A stretch of 64,000 nucleotides of DNA from Parerythrobacter aestuarii (GTDB taxonomy: Bacteria; Pseudomonadota; Alphaproteobacteria; Sphingomonadales; Sphingomonadaceae), in NCBI RefSeq assembly GCF_030140925.1, contig NZ_JARBWD010000001.1, positions 310,001 to 374,000 on the forward strand, written 5' to 3'. A program made the translations under genes and the position numbers. The notes beneath the pieces are model-generated. The model was not told where the DNA came from. It searched no databases and saw nothing but the letters and a program-made list of their open reading frames with translations. Below, piece after piece: positions 17,327 through 26,067 of this stretch. Each line of letters begins with the position of its first letter. Positions within the stretch are counted from its first letter, which is position 1.

Positions 17327-19365
17327 GCGCAGCGAGGGGGCAAGCGCAGGTGCGGGTGCTGCCTCGCCTGCTGCGTGCGCTTCCCTATCCACTTTGGCCC
17401 CTGCTGTTACTTGCCTGCCTGGCGCTGCCTTTTGCCACCCGCGCGCTGCCGTTCACTGACGGGATCGAGCGCGCGATCCACGATCTCTATCGCTTCGCTC
17501 TGGCGCCGACCGTCCCGGAAGAAGGCAGCGATCCCGACATCGCCATCGTTACATATGACGACGCCGTCGCCCGTGCTTCCGGTAAGCTGAACCCGGTCGA
17601 CCGGGCAACGTTGGCCGAGGCGCTGGGGGCGATCGAGGGTGCCGGGGCCAAGGCCATCGCCATCGACATGATCTTCACCCTGCCGACCAAGGACCAGCAG
17701 GTGCTGATCGACCGGTTGCGGTCCATGACCATCCCTGTCTACCTCGCCTACGCCGACCCGGAGCGCGACCGCGTGACCTATTGGGCCCCTGAGGTCGATA
17801 GCGAAGCGAGGCCTTATCAGGATTCGTTCTTCGCCAGCCTTGCCGGAGGCAAGGTCGAGCCGGTATCTCCTGCAGTAGGGACCGATGAGGCCGGCATTGC
17901 CCGGCGCTGGCCCCGCTTTGGCGAAGGCGGGAAGCCTCCGCTGGCATTCGCCATGGCCGACCTTCCCCGACAGTCCTACTCCGGCGGGATCGGTTTCACG
18001 CGGCTGACCTCGGAAGCGGCAGCAGGCGAAGGCGTCGAATACAGCCATGTTTTCCCGACCTTGCCGATGGACCTCACGGTCGACCCTGACCTGGCCGATA
18101 TCTTCCTCCCGACCCTGACCGGCAAATATGTCCTGGTCGGTGCCGATACCTTCAACGACGACCAGCATGCGACGCCGATCACCCGTATCGCCGGTGACGT
18201 GCAAACGCCGGGCGTGACAATCCACGCGCAGATGCTGCGGCAGGCGCTCGATGGCCGTTTCCCGGTGCCGCTGTCGTCGTGGCTGGTGGCGCTGGTGGCA
18301 GCGCTGGCTACCATCGCAGGCGTGGCAAGCGCCATGATCGAGCGACGCGCGGCGCTGCTTTGGGCTCTTGCGCTGGCGCAGTTCGCAACGCTTGCCGCAT
18401 TGCCGCTGGCGCTCAAGGCCGCGAATATCGATTACCTTGGCCTGCCACTTTTCGGCTTTGCTCTGTCCTGGCTGCTGGCCTTTGTCACGGTCGGCTATGC
18501 GTTGCGCAGCCGCACCTCCATCGAGCGCGCTTTCGCGCGTGGCGCGCTGGGCAAATTCCTGCCTGAGAAGGTGGCGAAGCAGATACTCGATCAGCCAGCC
18601 CTGCTCGACCTGACCGGCGAACAGCGCGACCTGTGCATGATGTTCACCGATCTCGAAGGCTTTACCCGCTTCAGCCACGGGCGCGAACCGCAAGCGACAG
18701 CGGCTATCCTCAACCGCTACCTCGAACAGATGAGCGGGATCGTGCTCGATCATGGCGGCACACTCGACAAATATGTCGGCGATGCGCTGGTCGCGTTCTG
18801 GGGCGCGCCCATCGCAAGCGACGATGATGCCGAGCAGTGTGTTGCCTGCGCAATGGCGCTGCATGCGGCGTCCGAACGGCTGCGGGCGGAGATCGCGGCG
18901 GAGTATGGCGATACGCTGGGCCGCACGCGGATCGGCCTCCATTGCGGCAGCGTGGTGGTCGGCAATTTCGGCGGCACGCGGCGGATCCAGTACACCGCGC
19001 TGGGCGATGCGATGAATATCGCGGCACGGCTGGAAGGAGCGAACAAATATCTCGGCAGCGACATCCTCGCTTCGGGCCAGATGCGCGCACGGGCACCGAA
19101 TTTCGCCTGGCGTCCGCTCGGCAGGGTTGCGGTATCAGGGGTCGATACTGCACTGGACCTGTGCGAGCCGGTGGCCGGGGAACGCGCCGCTTACACCGGG
19201 GATTGGATAGCTGCTATGGGCCAAGCGGAGCGAGGCGACGATGCAGGCGCCCATGCCTTGCGAAAGCTGGCATCGGCCCATCCCGGGGATGCTGCCTTGC
19301 AGGCGTTGGCAGGACGGCTCGACGCGATAGCAGGAGGCGGGATCCATGCCCTTGAATCGAAGTAA
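17317..19365 (+). CDS. CHASE2-domain class III adenylate/guanylate cyclase
   Basis: Predicted 682 aa, start GTG at 17317 (other GTGs follow at 17350/17356). One helix (about residues 25-45), a CHASE2 extracytoplasmic sensor (about 50-310, with IAIVTYDDAVARASG and KYVLVGADTFNDD), three closely spaced helices (about 315-395), then a class III cyclase domain (from about 430). The domain keeps both metal-binding Asp (MFTDLEGFTRFS and DKYVGDALVAFW) and YTALGDAMNIAARLEG, so it should be active, making cAMP or cGMP. It overlaps the Zur-like gene upstream and a lipoprotein downstream (20 bases), so the sensor and the repeat-module lipoproteins form one transcription unit. Confidence 0.93.
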   Translation: MPISAARGQAQVRVLPRLLRALPYPLWPLLLLACLALPFATRALPFTDGIERAIHDLYRFALAPTVPEEGSDPDIAIVTYDDAVARASGKLNPVDRATLAEALGAIEGAGAKAIAIDMIFTLPTKDQQVLIDRLRSMTIPVYLAYADPERDRVTYWAPEVDSEARPYQDSFFASLAGGKVEPVSPAVGTDEAGIARRWPRFGEGGKPPLAFAMADLPRQSYSGGIGFTRLTSEAAAGEGVEYSHVFPTLPMDLTVDPDLADIFLPTLTGKYVLVGADTFNDDQHATPITRIAGDVQTPGVTIHAQMLRQALDGRFPVPLSSWLVALVAALATIAGVASAMIERRAALLWALALAQFATLAALPLALKAANIDYLGLPLFGFALSWLLAFVTVGYALRSRTSIERAFARGALGKFLPEKVAKQILDQPALLDLTGEQRDLCMMFTDLEGFTRFSHGREPQATAAILNRYLEQMSGIVLDHGGTLDKYVGDALVAFWGAPIASDDDAEQCVACAMALHAASERLRAEIAAEYGDTLGRTRIGLHCGSVVVGNFGGTRRIQYTALGDAMNIAARLEGANKYLGSDILASGQMRARAPNFAWRPLGRVAVSGVDTALDLCEPVAGERAAYTGDWIAAMGQAERGDDAGAHALRKLASAHPGDAALQALAGRLDAIAGGGIHALESK

Positions 19366-20227
19366 GTCTGTCCGTCCGATCCTCTTGCCGCTCGGCCTCA
19401 TGATCCTGTCGGCATGCGCCACAACCGGAGCGACTGATGCGAACGGCGCCGAGACTGAGGAATTCACCGCCCCCATTGTGCTCTCCGCCGATACGCATGA
19501 GCCGCGATTTGCTGTCGGCGAAGCGCTCGCGCCAGATGCCGAAATCTGCCTCGTGCAAGGCGAAGCGCTGACGCTGCTCGATGCCGATGGCGAACATGTC
19601 CTGGCAGGGCCGGGCTGCAAGACGCCGGTGGCCGGCAATTTCCGCGAGGACGAGCCGCCTGAGCCGGAAACGATCGAGGTCGAAGATCGCGCGATCCGCG
19701 TCGCCGGGGGCAGCAATTCAGCGCTGGCACGATATCCCGCCGGGTCACTCGTCGACGAGAAGGATATCTGCCTTGAAGAAGGCGAGCAATTGTCAGTCGA
19801 AGGGCCCGACATCTCAGTCAGCCTCTCTGGCGCAGGTTGCTTCGGGCCTGCCGAGGTTGCCGCTCGGCTCGAAAGGGCCAAGATGCGCCGCGCACGAACC
19901 CAACAGACGCGGCAAGCCAGTGCTGGCAGAAATTTCAGCCTGCTCGGCCTTCAGCCGCGACCCGAGGACATGTTCGTCTATCGCGGGAGCAAGAGCGCGC
20001 TTGCGCGCTATCCACGCGGCACGCGCAAGGCGCAGTACCGGCAAATCTGCCTGAGGGGCAGCGAACGACTGACGCTGGTGAGCAAGAGCGGCCGCAAGCT
20101 GACATTGGGCAAGGGATGCGATAAACCGCTTGCACCGGATGAGGGTGGCAATTCGGGCGCAACCACTATCGGTCGGCTGGACCGGCGGTCGGGTGGTGGC
20201 GACTGGGCAACGGGGGCAGGGGAATGA
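19346..20227 (+). CDS. Lipoprotein with three repeated ICL-type modules
   Basis: Predicted 293 aa, start overlapping the cyclase by 20 bases. Lipobox LMILSAC (Cys24). The body has three divergent copies of one 40-45 residue module: about residues 50-91 (FAVGEALAPDAEICLVQGEA to AGPGC), 118-165 (SNSALARYPAGS, KDICLEEGEQLSV, to SGAGC) and 212-260 (SKSALARYPRGT, RQICLRGSERLTL, to GKGC). The core is Ala-Arg-Tyr-Pro-x-Gly, then ICLxxGExLTL and a closing G-x-G-C, so each module likely holds one disulphide. The next gene has one more copy. No family recognised; the module recalls the beta-strand repeats of FecR-like proteins that accompany CHASE2 proteins, but this is inference. Confidence 0.75.
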   Translation: MPLNRSKSVRPILLPLGLMILSACATTGATDANGAETEEFTAPIVLSADTHEPRFAVGEALAPDAEICLVQGEALTLLDADGEHVLAGPGCKTPVAGNFREDEPPEPETIEVEDRAIRVAGGSNSALARYPAGSLVDEKDICLEEGEQLSVEGPDISVSLSGAGCFGPAEVAARLERAKMRRARTQQTRQASAGRNFSLLGLQPRPEDMFVYRGSKSALARYPRGTRKAQYRQICLRGSERLTLVSKSGRKLTLGKGCDKPLAPDEGGNSGATTIGRLDRRSGGGDWATGAGE

Positions 20228-20598
20228 GACATTCGAAGGGAGCGGCTGCGGCCCTGGTGTTTGCTTTGGCTGTGGCCGGGTGCCAGGCCACCAGCCCGGG
20301 CGGGGCGGAACCCGTGGCTGTGCCGCCGCCCCCACCGCCGCCGCCGCCTCCACCGGCGATTGGAACTGCGTCGACCACGCCCTATGTCGTGGTGCGGGGT
20401 TCGGCCAGCGCGCTCGAGCGCTTTCCGCGGGGGACGAGGAAATTCCTCAACCAGCAAATATGTCTCAATGAGGGCGAAACGCTGACGCTCGTCCATCCCA
20501 CCAGCGGGCGGAAGGTGACCTTTGGCGGTGCCGGCTGCAACAAGCAGGCGCAGACCCCGGATGATGCACAGAGCGGTGCCACCAGCGTCGGCGAGTAG
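20224..20598 (+). CDS. Small lipoprotein with one ICL-type module
   Basis: Predicted 124 aa, ATGA overlap with the preceding lipoprotein. Signal and lipobox are clear (ALVFALAVAGC, Cys20), followed by a run of eleven prolines within residues 34-44 that looks like a spacer through the cell wall layer, and then a single copy of the module found three times upstream (GSASALERFPRGTRKFLNQQ, ICLNEGETLTLVHP, FGGAGC). Identity with the third copy upstream is high around the ARYP/ERFP and ICL segments. Same unit as the CHASE2 cyclase; the module plausibly contacts the sensor's periplasmic domain, which is inference. Confidence 0.75.
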   Translation: MRHSKGAAAALVFALAVAGCQATSPGGAEPVAVPPPPPPPPPPPAIGTASTTPYVVVRGSASALERFPRGTRKFLNQQICLNEGETLTLVHPTSGRKVTFGGAGCNKQAQTPDDAQSGATSVGE

Positions 20599-20691
20599 CG
20601 GTTCGGGCGCTTCTATTGGCAGGTCCGGCCAAACGGTTTCAGCGGCAACCTCTTCATCGACAAGCCAGATTCGAGCGTGTAACCCGAAGTC

Positions 20692-22614
20692 ATGAGTTCA
20701 TCACCTGAGACACCGCTCCTCGACACAGTCAAATACCCGGCCGACCTGCGCAAGCTGGAGAAGGAGCAACTGCGGCAGCTGGCAGACGAGCTGCGCGCTG
20801 AAATGATCAGCGCCGTCGGGGTCACCGGCGGACACCTTGGCTCAGGCCTCGGCGTGGTCGAGCTGACCGTGGCGATCCATTATGTCTTTAACACGCCCGA
20901 CGACCGGCTGATCTGGGATGTCGGCCACCAGTGCTATCCGCACAAGATCCTGACAGGGCGGCGCGACCGTATCCGCACCCTGCGCCAGGGCGGCGGCCTC
21001 AGCGGTTTCACCAAGCGCAGCGAGAGCGAATACGATCCCTTCGGCGCTGCGCACAGCTCGACGTCGATCAGCGCCGGCCTCGGTTTCGCCGTCGCCAACA
21101 AGTTGCAGGGCCAGCCGGGCAAGGCCATCGCCGTGATCGGCGACGGGGCGATGAGCGCAGGGATGGCCTATGAGGCGATGAACAATGCCGAAATCGCCGG
21201 CAACCGGCTGGTGGTGATCCTCAACGACAACGACATGTCGATCGCGCCGCCGGTGGGCGGGCTGTCGGCTTATCTTGCGCGGCTGATGTCCTCCAGCGAG
21301 TACCTCGGCCTGCGCAGCCTCGCCTCGCGCATGACTGCCAAGCTCAGCCGCCGGGTGCACAAATCGCTCGGCAAGGCCGAGGAATATACCAAGGGCATGG
21401 TCACCGGCGGGACGCTGTTCGAAGAGCTGGGCTTCTATTACGTCGGCCCCATCGACGGGCACAATCTCGACCATCTGATCCCGGTGCTGGAGAATGTCCG
21501 CGACGCCGAGGAAGGCCCGATCCTGATCCATGTCCGGACCGTGAAGGGCAAGGGCTATGCCCCGGCCGAAAACAGCGCCGACAAGTATCACGGGGTTGCC
21601 AAGTTCGACGTTGTGACGGGCGAGCAGAAAAAGAGCGCCGGGGGGCCGCCAGCCTACCAGAACGTGTTCGGCGAAACGCTGGCCAAGCTGGCCGACAGCG
21701 ATCCGCGCATATGCGCCATCACCGCCGCCATGCCGAGCGGGACGGGCGTCGACAAGTTCGCCAAGGCGCATCCGGACAAAGCCTTCGATGTCGGCATTGC
21801 CGAGCAGCATGGCGTCACCTTCGCCGCCGGGCTGGCGGCGCAGGGCATGCGGCCTTTCGCGGCGATCTACTCGACCTTCCTGCAGCGCGCTTATGACCAG
21901 GTCGTGCATGACGTCGCGATCCAGAACCTGCCGGTGCGTTTCGCTATCGACCGCGCCGGGCTGGTCGGTGCCGACGGCAGCACCCATGCCGGCAGCTTCG
22001 ACATCACCTATCTCGCGACCCTGCCCAACATGGTGGTGATGGCGGCGGCCGACGAGGCCGAACTGGTGCACATGACCTATACTGCGGCGGAATATGACGA
22101 TGGCCCGATAGCCTTCCGCTATCCGCGTGGCGGCGGCATAGGCATCGACCTGCCCGAGACACCGCAGAAGCTGGAGATCGGCAAGGGCCGGATCGTCAAG
22201 CAGGGCACCAAGGTCGCGCTATTGAGCCTCGGCACGCGACTGGAAGAAGCCCGCAGGGCCGCCGACCAGCTCGAAGCCAAGGGCCTCAGCACCACCATCG
22301 CCGACATGCGCTTCGCCAAGCCGCTCGATACCGATCTGATCGAAAAGCTGATGAAGACCCACGAGGTCGTCGTCACTGTGGAGGAAGGGAGCATCGGCGG
22401 CCTCGGCGCGCATGTGCTGACCTATGCCAGCGACGAAGGGCTGACCGATGCGGGGCTGAAAATCCGCACGCTTCGCTTGCCCGATAGCTTCATCGAGCAG
22501 GACGCGCCCGAGAAGCAATACGACCTCGCCGGCCTCAACGCCCCGCAGATCGTCGATTGCGTGCTCAAGGCACTGCGTCACAACAGCGCGGGCGTGGAAG
22601 AGGCGCGGGCTTGA
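20692..22614 (+). CDS. dxs: 1-deoxy-D-xylulose-5-phosphate synthase
   Basis: Predicted 640 aa, the normal Dxs length. First enzyme of the non-mevalonate isoprenoid pathway: pyruvate plus glyceraldehyde 3-phosphate gives DXP with thiamine diphosphate. Motifs: [38 protein letters not shown], the ThDP-binding [17 protein letters not shown], and the transketolase-like central region [18 protein letters not shown] and [18 protein letters not shown]. In this clade it feeds carotenoid, quinone and, where present, bacteriochlorophyll synthesis. The TGA overlaps a TTG opening the next gene. Confidence 0.97.
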   Translation: MSSSPETPLLDTVKYPADLRKLEKEQLRQLADELRAEMISAVGVTGGHLGSGLGVVELTVAIHYVFNTPDDRLIWDVGHQCYPHKILTGRRDRIRTLRQGGGLSGFTKRSESEYDPFGAAHSSTSISAGLGFAVANKLQGQPGKAIAVIGDGAMSAGMAYEAMNNAEIAGNRLVVILNDNDMSIAPPVGGLSAYLARLMSSSEYLGLRSLASRMTAKLSRRVHKSLGKAEEYTKGMVTGGTLFEELGFYYVGPIDGHNLDHLIPVLENVRDAEEGPILIHVRTVKGKGYAPAENSADKYHGVAKFDVVTGEQKKSAGGPPAYQNVFGETLAKLADSDPRICAITAAMPSGTGVDKFAKAHPDKAFDVGIAEQHGVTFAAGLAAQGMRPFAAIYSTFLQRAYDQVVHDVAIQNLPVRFAIDRAGLVGADGSTHAGSFDITYLATLPNMVVMAAADEAELVHMTYTAAEYDDGPIAFRYPRGGGIGIDLPETPQKLEIGKGRIVKQGTKVALLSLGTRLEEARRAADQLEAKGLSTTIADMRFAKPLDTDLIEKLMKTHEVVVTVEEGSIGGLGAHVLTYASDEGLTDAGLKIRTLRLPDSFIEQDAPEKQYDLAGLNAPQIVDCVLKALRHNSAGVEEARA

Positions 22615-23237
22615 GTTCCTTATTGCTCGCGTTGGCATTGCAAGGTGCGGCACCACCGGAGCCCGTTCCCTCATTCGAGGCCCAGCGAGCGGAGTTGCTT
22701 GCTGCAGCGCAAGCGTGCGGATTCTCTGAGTTCCAAGAGACACCCGACGATGATTACGGGTTGAACGTTATCGTCATCGCAGCCTCGGACGCCAGCGATG
22801 ACATGTTGAGATGCCTTGCGGAGCGTGAACTGGAAAGCGGGGGTTTTGTCACGTTCGCTGGACAGTCAGGCCCGGATACGATCCATCATCGCTACCAGCA
22901 TTTCCAGAACGAGGCCTATCGACCGAAGCTGGAAATGGATGCACGAGAATGGTTCGCCGCACGTCCAGAGTATGGCGAACCGCCTGTATTTGATCCAAAT
23001 ACCGATGACGGAGAAGAGTTTGCGCCTAGGCTCACCGAATTCTGTGGTGCCGCCAAGTGGATGACCTTCTCCTACTCCAATGGCACCTTCGTGCTCACAC
23101 CAGTCGGAGGTGCGGTCATCGATGTGGCCAACGAGCAAAATATGAAGGCGGTGTCCTGCGTCCTGCGCCTTGCGCATCTGACTGGGGCGCCAATCGGATT
23201 CATTGGCAATGAACTGGACGCAGACAGCGCGAAGTGA
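22611..23237 (+). CDS. Exported hypothetical protein
   Basis: Predicted 208 aa from the TTG at 22611, which overlaps the dxs stop (TTGA) and opens directly into a signal peptide ([18 protein letters not shown]). The mature part has two short Cys-containing segments ([34 protein letters not shown]). I recognise no family. It lies between dxs and the alpha/beta hydrolase and overlaps the latter by GTGA, so it is probably cotranscribed with both. Codon use is a little less GC3-biased than dxs. Confidence 0.65.
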   Translation: MSSLLLALALQGAAPPEPVPSFEAQRAELLAAAQACGFSEFQETPDDDYGLNVIVIAASDASDDMLRCLAERELESGGFVTFAGQSGPDTIHHRYQHFQNEAYRPKLEMDAREWFAARPEYGEPPVFDPNTDDGEEFAPRLTEFCGAAKWMTFSYSNGTFVLTPVGGAVIDVANEQNMKAVSCVLRLAHLTGAPIGFIGNELDADSAK

Positions 23238-24019
23238 TCCGCACCCTTCTGATCCTTGTAGCGCTCTACGCCTTTGCCGCGCTGGGACTGACCCTGTTCC
23301 AGCGCAGTTTTCTCTATCCGGCACCGAGCGGCTCAGGCGGTGTTCCGTCGGGATTCGAAGTCAGCGAATATCCGACCGATGATGGCCTGACCTTGCGCGC
23401 CGGCTATCGCGCGGCGGCCAAGGGCAAGCCGACCATCGTCTATTTCCATGGCAATGGGGCGGACTGGCAATCGTCGGTCGTTGCGACGGACCGACTGGTG
23501 CCGCAGGGATATGGCGTGCTTGCGGCGGAGTATCGCGGCTATGCCAGCAATCCGGGCAGCCCGAGCGAGGAAGGTCTTTATGCCGATGGCCGCGCAGCGC
23601 TGGCGTGGCTGGACGAACGGGGACTGAGCCCCAAAGACATTGTCATCATCGGTAATTCGATCGGGTCGGGCGTAGCGGTGCAAATGGCACAGGAAGTGCA
23701 GCCCGCTGCGCTGGTGCTGATCTCGCCCTTCAACAGCCTCGAGCAGCTGGCGGGCGAGAAAGTGTGGTGGCTGCCCACCTCGCTACTGCTACGCGATCGC
23801 TATCGCAACGATTTGAAGCTGGGCACGATCGAAACGCCGATCCTTATCCTGCATGGCGAGGCGGACACAATGATCCCGGCGGCGCACGGGCGCCAGCTCG
23901 CCGCCGCCAATCCGCGCACTGTCCTGCAAACTTTCCCGCGCGCCGGGCACGAGCTGGCCTGGCTCGACCCGGCCGAGCAGCGGACGCTGGAGTTCCTCGA
24001 CGAGGTGCTTGCTCGCTAG
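23234..24019 (+). CDS. Alpha/beta hydrolase, membrane-anchored
   Basis: Predicted 261 aa, GTG start overlapping the previous stop (GTGA). An N-terminal helix (LLILVALYAFAALGLTLF) anchors it; the family resembles BEM46/ABHD-like serine hydrolases: oxyanion IVYFHGNGADW, nucleophile elbow IIGNSIGSGVA (Ser), acid LILHGEADTMIP (Asp) and FPRAGHELAW (His). The catalytic triad is complete. Substrate unknown. Its stop overlaps the convergent NnrU gene by four bases. Confidence 0.88.
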   Translation: MIRTLLILVALYAFAALGLTLFQRSFLYPAPSGSGGVPSGFEVSEYPTDDGLTLRAGYRAAAKGKPTIVYFHGNGADWQSSVVATDRLVPQGYGVLAAEYRGYASNPGSPSEEGLYADGRAALAWLDERGLSPKDIVIIGNSIGSGVAVQMAQEVQPAALVLISPFNSLEQLAGEKVWWLPTSLLLRDRYRNDLKLGTIETPILILHGEADTMIPAAHGRQLAAANPRTVLQTFPRAGHELAWLDPAEQRTLEFLDEVLAR

Positions 24020-24696
24020 AGCCAGCGCCACACACCGGCGGCCCAGCCGCTGGGGTGGATATGCGCCCAGCTTGCCGCCAGCCAGATGACGGTACCGATG
24101 GCCCAGGTCTTCCAGCCGATCGCACCGATGTTCCCGAGTTTCGGCCAGTAGCTGGTCTTGCTCTCCCATGCCGCCCAGGCCTCGCCCATCAGCACTTCCT
24201 TCTTGCCGTCCTGCAGCCTAGCTCCGACCAATGCGAGGATTGCCAAAGCGATGGTTACAACCAGCGTGCGCGCTGTCGGTGCAGCGATGGCATGCGCCAG
24301 CGCCCATAGCGCAAAGCCCCACATCATCGGGTGGCGGGTGATGCGGAACGCGCCGTGTGGCTCCTTGAGAGCGGCTTGCTCTGCGCCCGGCGCAGAGAGT
24401 GCGGGATTGCCGACGAAGGACCCGGCCAGCAGCACCATCGCCAGCAGGGTCAAGACGCTCGCAACGGCCCAACTGGCATCGTCGAAGCCGGTCCACAGCG
24501 GCGTGGTGACCGGTGCCGCCTTGAAGGCGAAATACATCCATCCGATCGCACCGAAGCTGACCACGCTATAGGCGATCTGGAAGCCGTTAGCCCCCAGCGC
24601 CTTGACCATGGCGGCGCGCAGCGGATGCGACATCAGGAAGTGCGTGCCGACGAAGGTCGCACTGGCGGCGATCAGGGAAGCAAGTTCGGTACTCAT
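24016..24696 (-). CDS. NnrU-family membrane protein
   Basis: Predicted 226 aa with five or six hydrophobic helices. The conserved block FRITRHPMMWGFALWALAHA is the hallmark of the NnrU/isoprenylcysteine-methyltransferase-like fold, with the preceding GNPALSAPGAE. NnrU was named in denitrification but the family is broad and mostly uncharacterised; homologues occur with isoprenoid metabolism. A GGAGGAGGG site lies just before the ATG at 24696. Monocistronic here apart from a 4-base convergent overlap with the hydrolase. Confidence 0.85.
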   Translation of the reverse strand: MSTELASLIAASATFVGTHFLMSHPLRAAMVKALGANGFQIAYSVVSFGAIGWMYFAFKAAPVTTPLWTGFDDASWAVASVLTLLAMVLLAGSFVGNPALSAPGAEQAALKEPHGAFRITRHPMMWGFALWALAHAIAAPTARTLVVTIALAILALVGARLQDGKKEVLMGEAWAAWESKTSYWPKLGNIGAIGWKTWAIGTVIWLAASWAHIHPSGWAAGVWRWL

Positions 24697-24733
24697 AAGC
24701 CCTCCTCCCGATAAAAGGTTAGGCCATTAAGTA

Positions 24734-24754
24734 GCTATTTGCAACTTAAATAGC
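24734..24754. terminator. Inverted repeat between amidohydrolase stop and NnrU start
   Basis: Seven-base arms GCTATTT and AAATAGC flank a 7-base spacer, two bases after the stop of the upstream minus-strand amidohydrolase. It could act as a weak terminator or as an operator for the NnrU gene. No T tract follows, so the role is undecided. Confidence 0.35.
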
Positions 24755-24756
24755 CG

Positions 24757-26067
24757 TCACCAGTCATATGCCTTGGGCAGGTCGCTCTCGTCGAGGTCCT
24801 TGTAGCGATCGCGTAGCCCGGTCTGGTGGTTGTCCTGCGGCTGCTCGATCCCGTCGATGAAGACGCGTGTCACTGCGCTGGAAACCTCCAGCGGGTCGCC
24901 GTCCCAGATCACCACGTCGGCGATGGCACCAGATTGGAGCACGCCGTAACGACCGCCATAGCCGGAGATCTCCGCCGGAACCGAAGTGATCGCCGCCAGC
25001 GCCTCGCCCCATGTCAGGCCCGTCGCACCCGGCACCTTGGTCAGAGCCACGAGATTACCCGCGAACTGCGCGGCGTTGCGCGGCTGCTCGCCGGTCCCGC
25101 CGCCGAGACCGCCAATGGCGACCTTGACTCCGGCCTTCGCCATGCGTCCGGCATTGCTCTGTGTTGCGCCGAGCTGTTCGAAGCTGACCGGCAGGTCTTC
25201 CATCGGATCGACGATCACCGGCACCCCTGCTGCGGCGATTTCGCCTGCTACCATCCATCCTTCGGCCACGCCCACCAGCACCAGCTTGAGCCTGGGATAG
25301 CTGCTGCGCAGGCCCAGCACCGAGCGGATATGCGCCGCCCGGTCGACCCGGACATAAAGCGGCTGCTCGCCCGAGATCACATTGCCCAGCGCTGCGGCAT
25401 CGGCTTGTGTCAGCAGATTGTCTTCCCCGCTCCAGCGCCCGGCGGCATAGTCGGCCGCTTCGCGCAGGGCGTTGGCGAATTCGAGGAACGCCGCCGCGCG
25501 GCTGCCACCGGCGATCTGCCCGCCGCGCTCGCCCAGCGTCACGACCTGGAACGCGCGCGGCTTCATCACCGCCCGCGGGTCGGCGCCGGTGTCGATCATT
25601 GCGCCTTGGCCACCAAAGATCGCACTGCCCGGATTGGGTGCAACCGATGCGCGGGTAACCCCCGCGTTGCGGCCGACCGCCATATGCTGCGACGAAGGAT
25701 TGACCGCGGTGGAGATGTCGAGCGCGGCGTTGAAGCGCGCGCCGCGTGCACTGGTATCGTTGCTCTCGCCGACTGCGCCGACATCGTAGAGGCCGAGGTC
25801 GGTCACCGGCATGAAGATGCCCGGCGTGACCCACTGGCCATTGACGTCATAGACGGTGTCGGTGCTCAAGCTGCCTGCGCCCGCCCGTGGCCCGGCGTAG
25901 GCAATCTTGCCGTCATCGACGATTACTACGCCATCCTCGACCGGGGCGCTGCCGTCACCGGTGGCGACAGTGGCGTTGACGATCACGAAGTCCTGCGCCG
26001 CCACCGGGGCGGCAAGGGCGAGGCTGGCTACTGTGCCGAGCGCGAGCGTGGTCAGGAGGCGGTTCAT
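24757..26067 (-). CDS. Amidohydrolase-like exported protein lacking metal ligands
   Basis: Predicted 436 aa with a signal peptide (MNRLLTTLALGTVASLALAA, cleavage AAPVAA-Q). The amidohydrolase frame is recognisable: N-terminal composite domain with VDDGKIAYAGPRAG, GQWVTPGIFMPVTDLGLYDV at the place of the metal motif, and the C-terminal IADVVIWDGDPLEVSS. The HxH of the active family is replaced by P-V-T, and I find no His in the later strand positions (KLVLVGVAEGWM, GVPVIVDPMEDLP, VAIGGLGGG). It is therefore probably catalytically dead or altered. It overlaps by ATGA with an intact paralogue, suggesting a heteromeric partner. Confidence 0.85.
   Translation of the reverse strand: MNRLLTTLALGTVASLALAAPVAAQDFVIVNATVATGDGSAPVEDGVVIVDDGKIAYAGPRAGAGSLSTDTVYDVNGQWVTPGIFMPVTDLGLYDVGAVGESNDTSARGARFNAALDISTAVNPSSQHMAVGRNAGVTRASVAPNPGSAIFGGQGAMIDTGADPRAVMKPRAFQVVTLGERGGQIAGGSRAAAFLEFANALREAADYAAGRWSGEDNLLTQADAAALGNVISGEQPLYVRVDRAAHIRSVLGLRSSYPRLKLVLVGVAEGWMVAGEIAAAGVPVIVDPMEDLPVSFEQLGATQSNAGRMAKAGVKVAIGGLGGGTGEQPRNAAQFAGNLVALTKVPGATGLTWGEALAAITSVPAEISGYGGRYGVLQSGAIADVVIWDGDPLEVSSAVTRVFIDGIEQPQDNHQTGLRDRYKDLDESDLPKAYDW

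Noticed and set aside
17407-18942. 511-codon minus-strand open frame
   Set aside because: Shadow of the CHASE2 cyclase, low-complexity composition.
20842-22071. 409-codon minus-strand open frame
   Set aside because: Shadow of dxs.
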